Shown here: piece after piece, positions 6,448 to 6,594 of the stretch
Position numbering within the stretch: position 1 is the first letter of the stretch
How the letters are laid out: each line of letters opens with the position of its first letter
NCBI GenBank assembly: GCA_004555735.1
Contig: SFHH01000114.1
Location: forward strand, 1-6,594
Length of the DNA stretch: 6,594 bases
Source: Acidaminococcus fermentans
Lineage (GTDB): Bacteria; Bacillota_C; Negativicutes; Acidaminococcales; Acidaminococcaceae
Direction: 5' to 3'
Notes under the pieces: generated by a model
Told to the model about the DNA's origin: nothing
The model's database searches: none
Seen by the model: the letters and a program-made list of their open reading frames with translations, nothing else
Program-made: the position numbers and the translations under genes

Positions 6448-6479
6448 CAAAAGATAAGAAGAGATGAAGGAGAATTGCC

Positions 6480-6594
6480 ATGCTGGCTGATTTACATATC
6501 CATACAACGTTTTCTGATGGAGTGTATACTCCGGAACAGATCATTGCCCAGGCCCGTGCTTCCGGGATCACAGCCCTGGCCATAACGGATCACG
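6480..6594 (+). CDS. PHP-domain metal-dependent phosphoesterase, 5' part only
   Basis: Only the first 38 residues are present; the gene runs past the window end. The opening MLADLHIHTTFSDGVYTPEQ carries the first PHP metal-binding motif, H6 and H8 followed by SDG (12-14). ALAITDH (32-38) supplies the second motif with D37 and H38. This start is typical of small stand-alone PHP phosphoesterases such as the TrpH/YciV group, which hydrolyse 3',5'-nucleoside bisphosphates or short RNA ends. Other PHP proteins (histidinol phosphatase, polymerase PHP domains) begin similarly, so the exact activity is open. AAGGAG (6467-6472) stands 7 nt before the ATG and an extended -10 lies just upstream. Confidence 0.82.
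   Translation, partial: MLADLHIHTTFSDGVYTPEQIIAQARASGITALAITDH

Overview
The window holds four complete genes and the start of a fifth, all on the + strand. They are moderately GC-rich, with AT-rich intergenic gaps, strong GGAGG-type ribosome binding sites and classical intrinsic terminators. Together they suggest an anaerobic, Gram-positive-like Firmicute: there is an oxygen-sensitive class III ribonucleotide reductase and a sodium-coupled glutamate carrier. An amino-acid-fermenting Negativicute such as Acidaminococcus would fit, but that genus is inference, not something the sequence proves.

Layout. 1-181: AT-rich leader with a good extended -10 promoter and a GC-rich hairpin in the transcribed leader. 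182-1423: GltS-family sodium/glutamate symporter, closed by a strong terminator (1459-1491). 1622-2332: radical-SAM activase of anaerobic ribonucleotide reductase (long, NrdG2-like form). 2333-2452: a dense regulatory region with two NrdR-like boxes 32 bp apart, a perfect 16-bp palindrome between them and a near-consensus TTGACA-N17-TACAAT promoter. 2453-4867: the reductase NrdD (804 aa), with an N-terminal ATP-cone, a glycyl-radical core and an unusual C-terminal redoxin domain carrying CPNC. 4903-4940: terminator. 4999-6351: MATE-family efflux transporter, probably starting at TTG. 6387-6429: possible terminator. 6480-6594: start of a PHP-domain phosphoesterase, cut by the window end.

How the genes work together. 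NrdG and NrdD form one system: NrdG uses S-adenosylmethionine and an iron-sulfur cluster to make the glycyl radical on NrdD, which then reduces ribonucleoside triphosphates to deoxyribonucleotides without oxygen. The fused redoxin suggests that this NrdD carries its own dithiol electron donor instead of oxidising formate. The transporter genes on either side and the PHP gene appear to be separate transcription units with no clear functional link to it.

The fused reductase and its NrdR-type control region are the most interesting content. Nothing here looks like a mobile element, CRISPR array, rRNA or tRNA.
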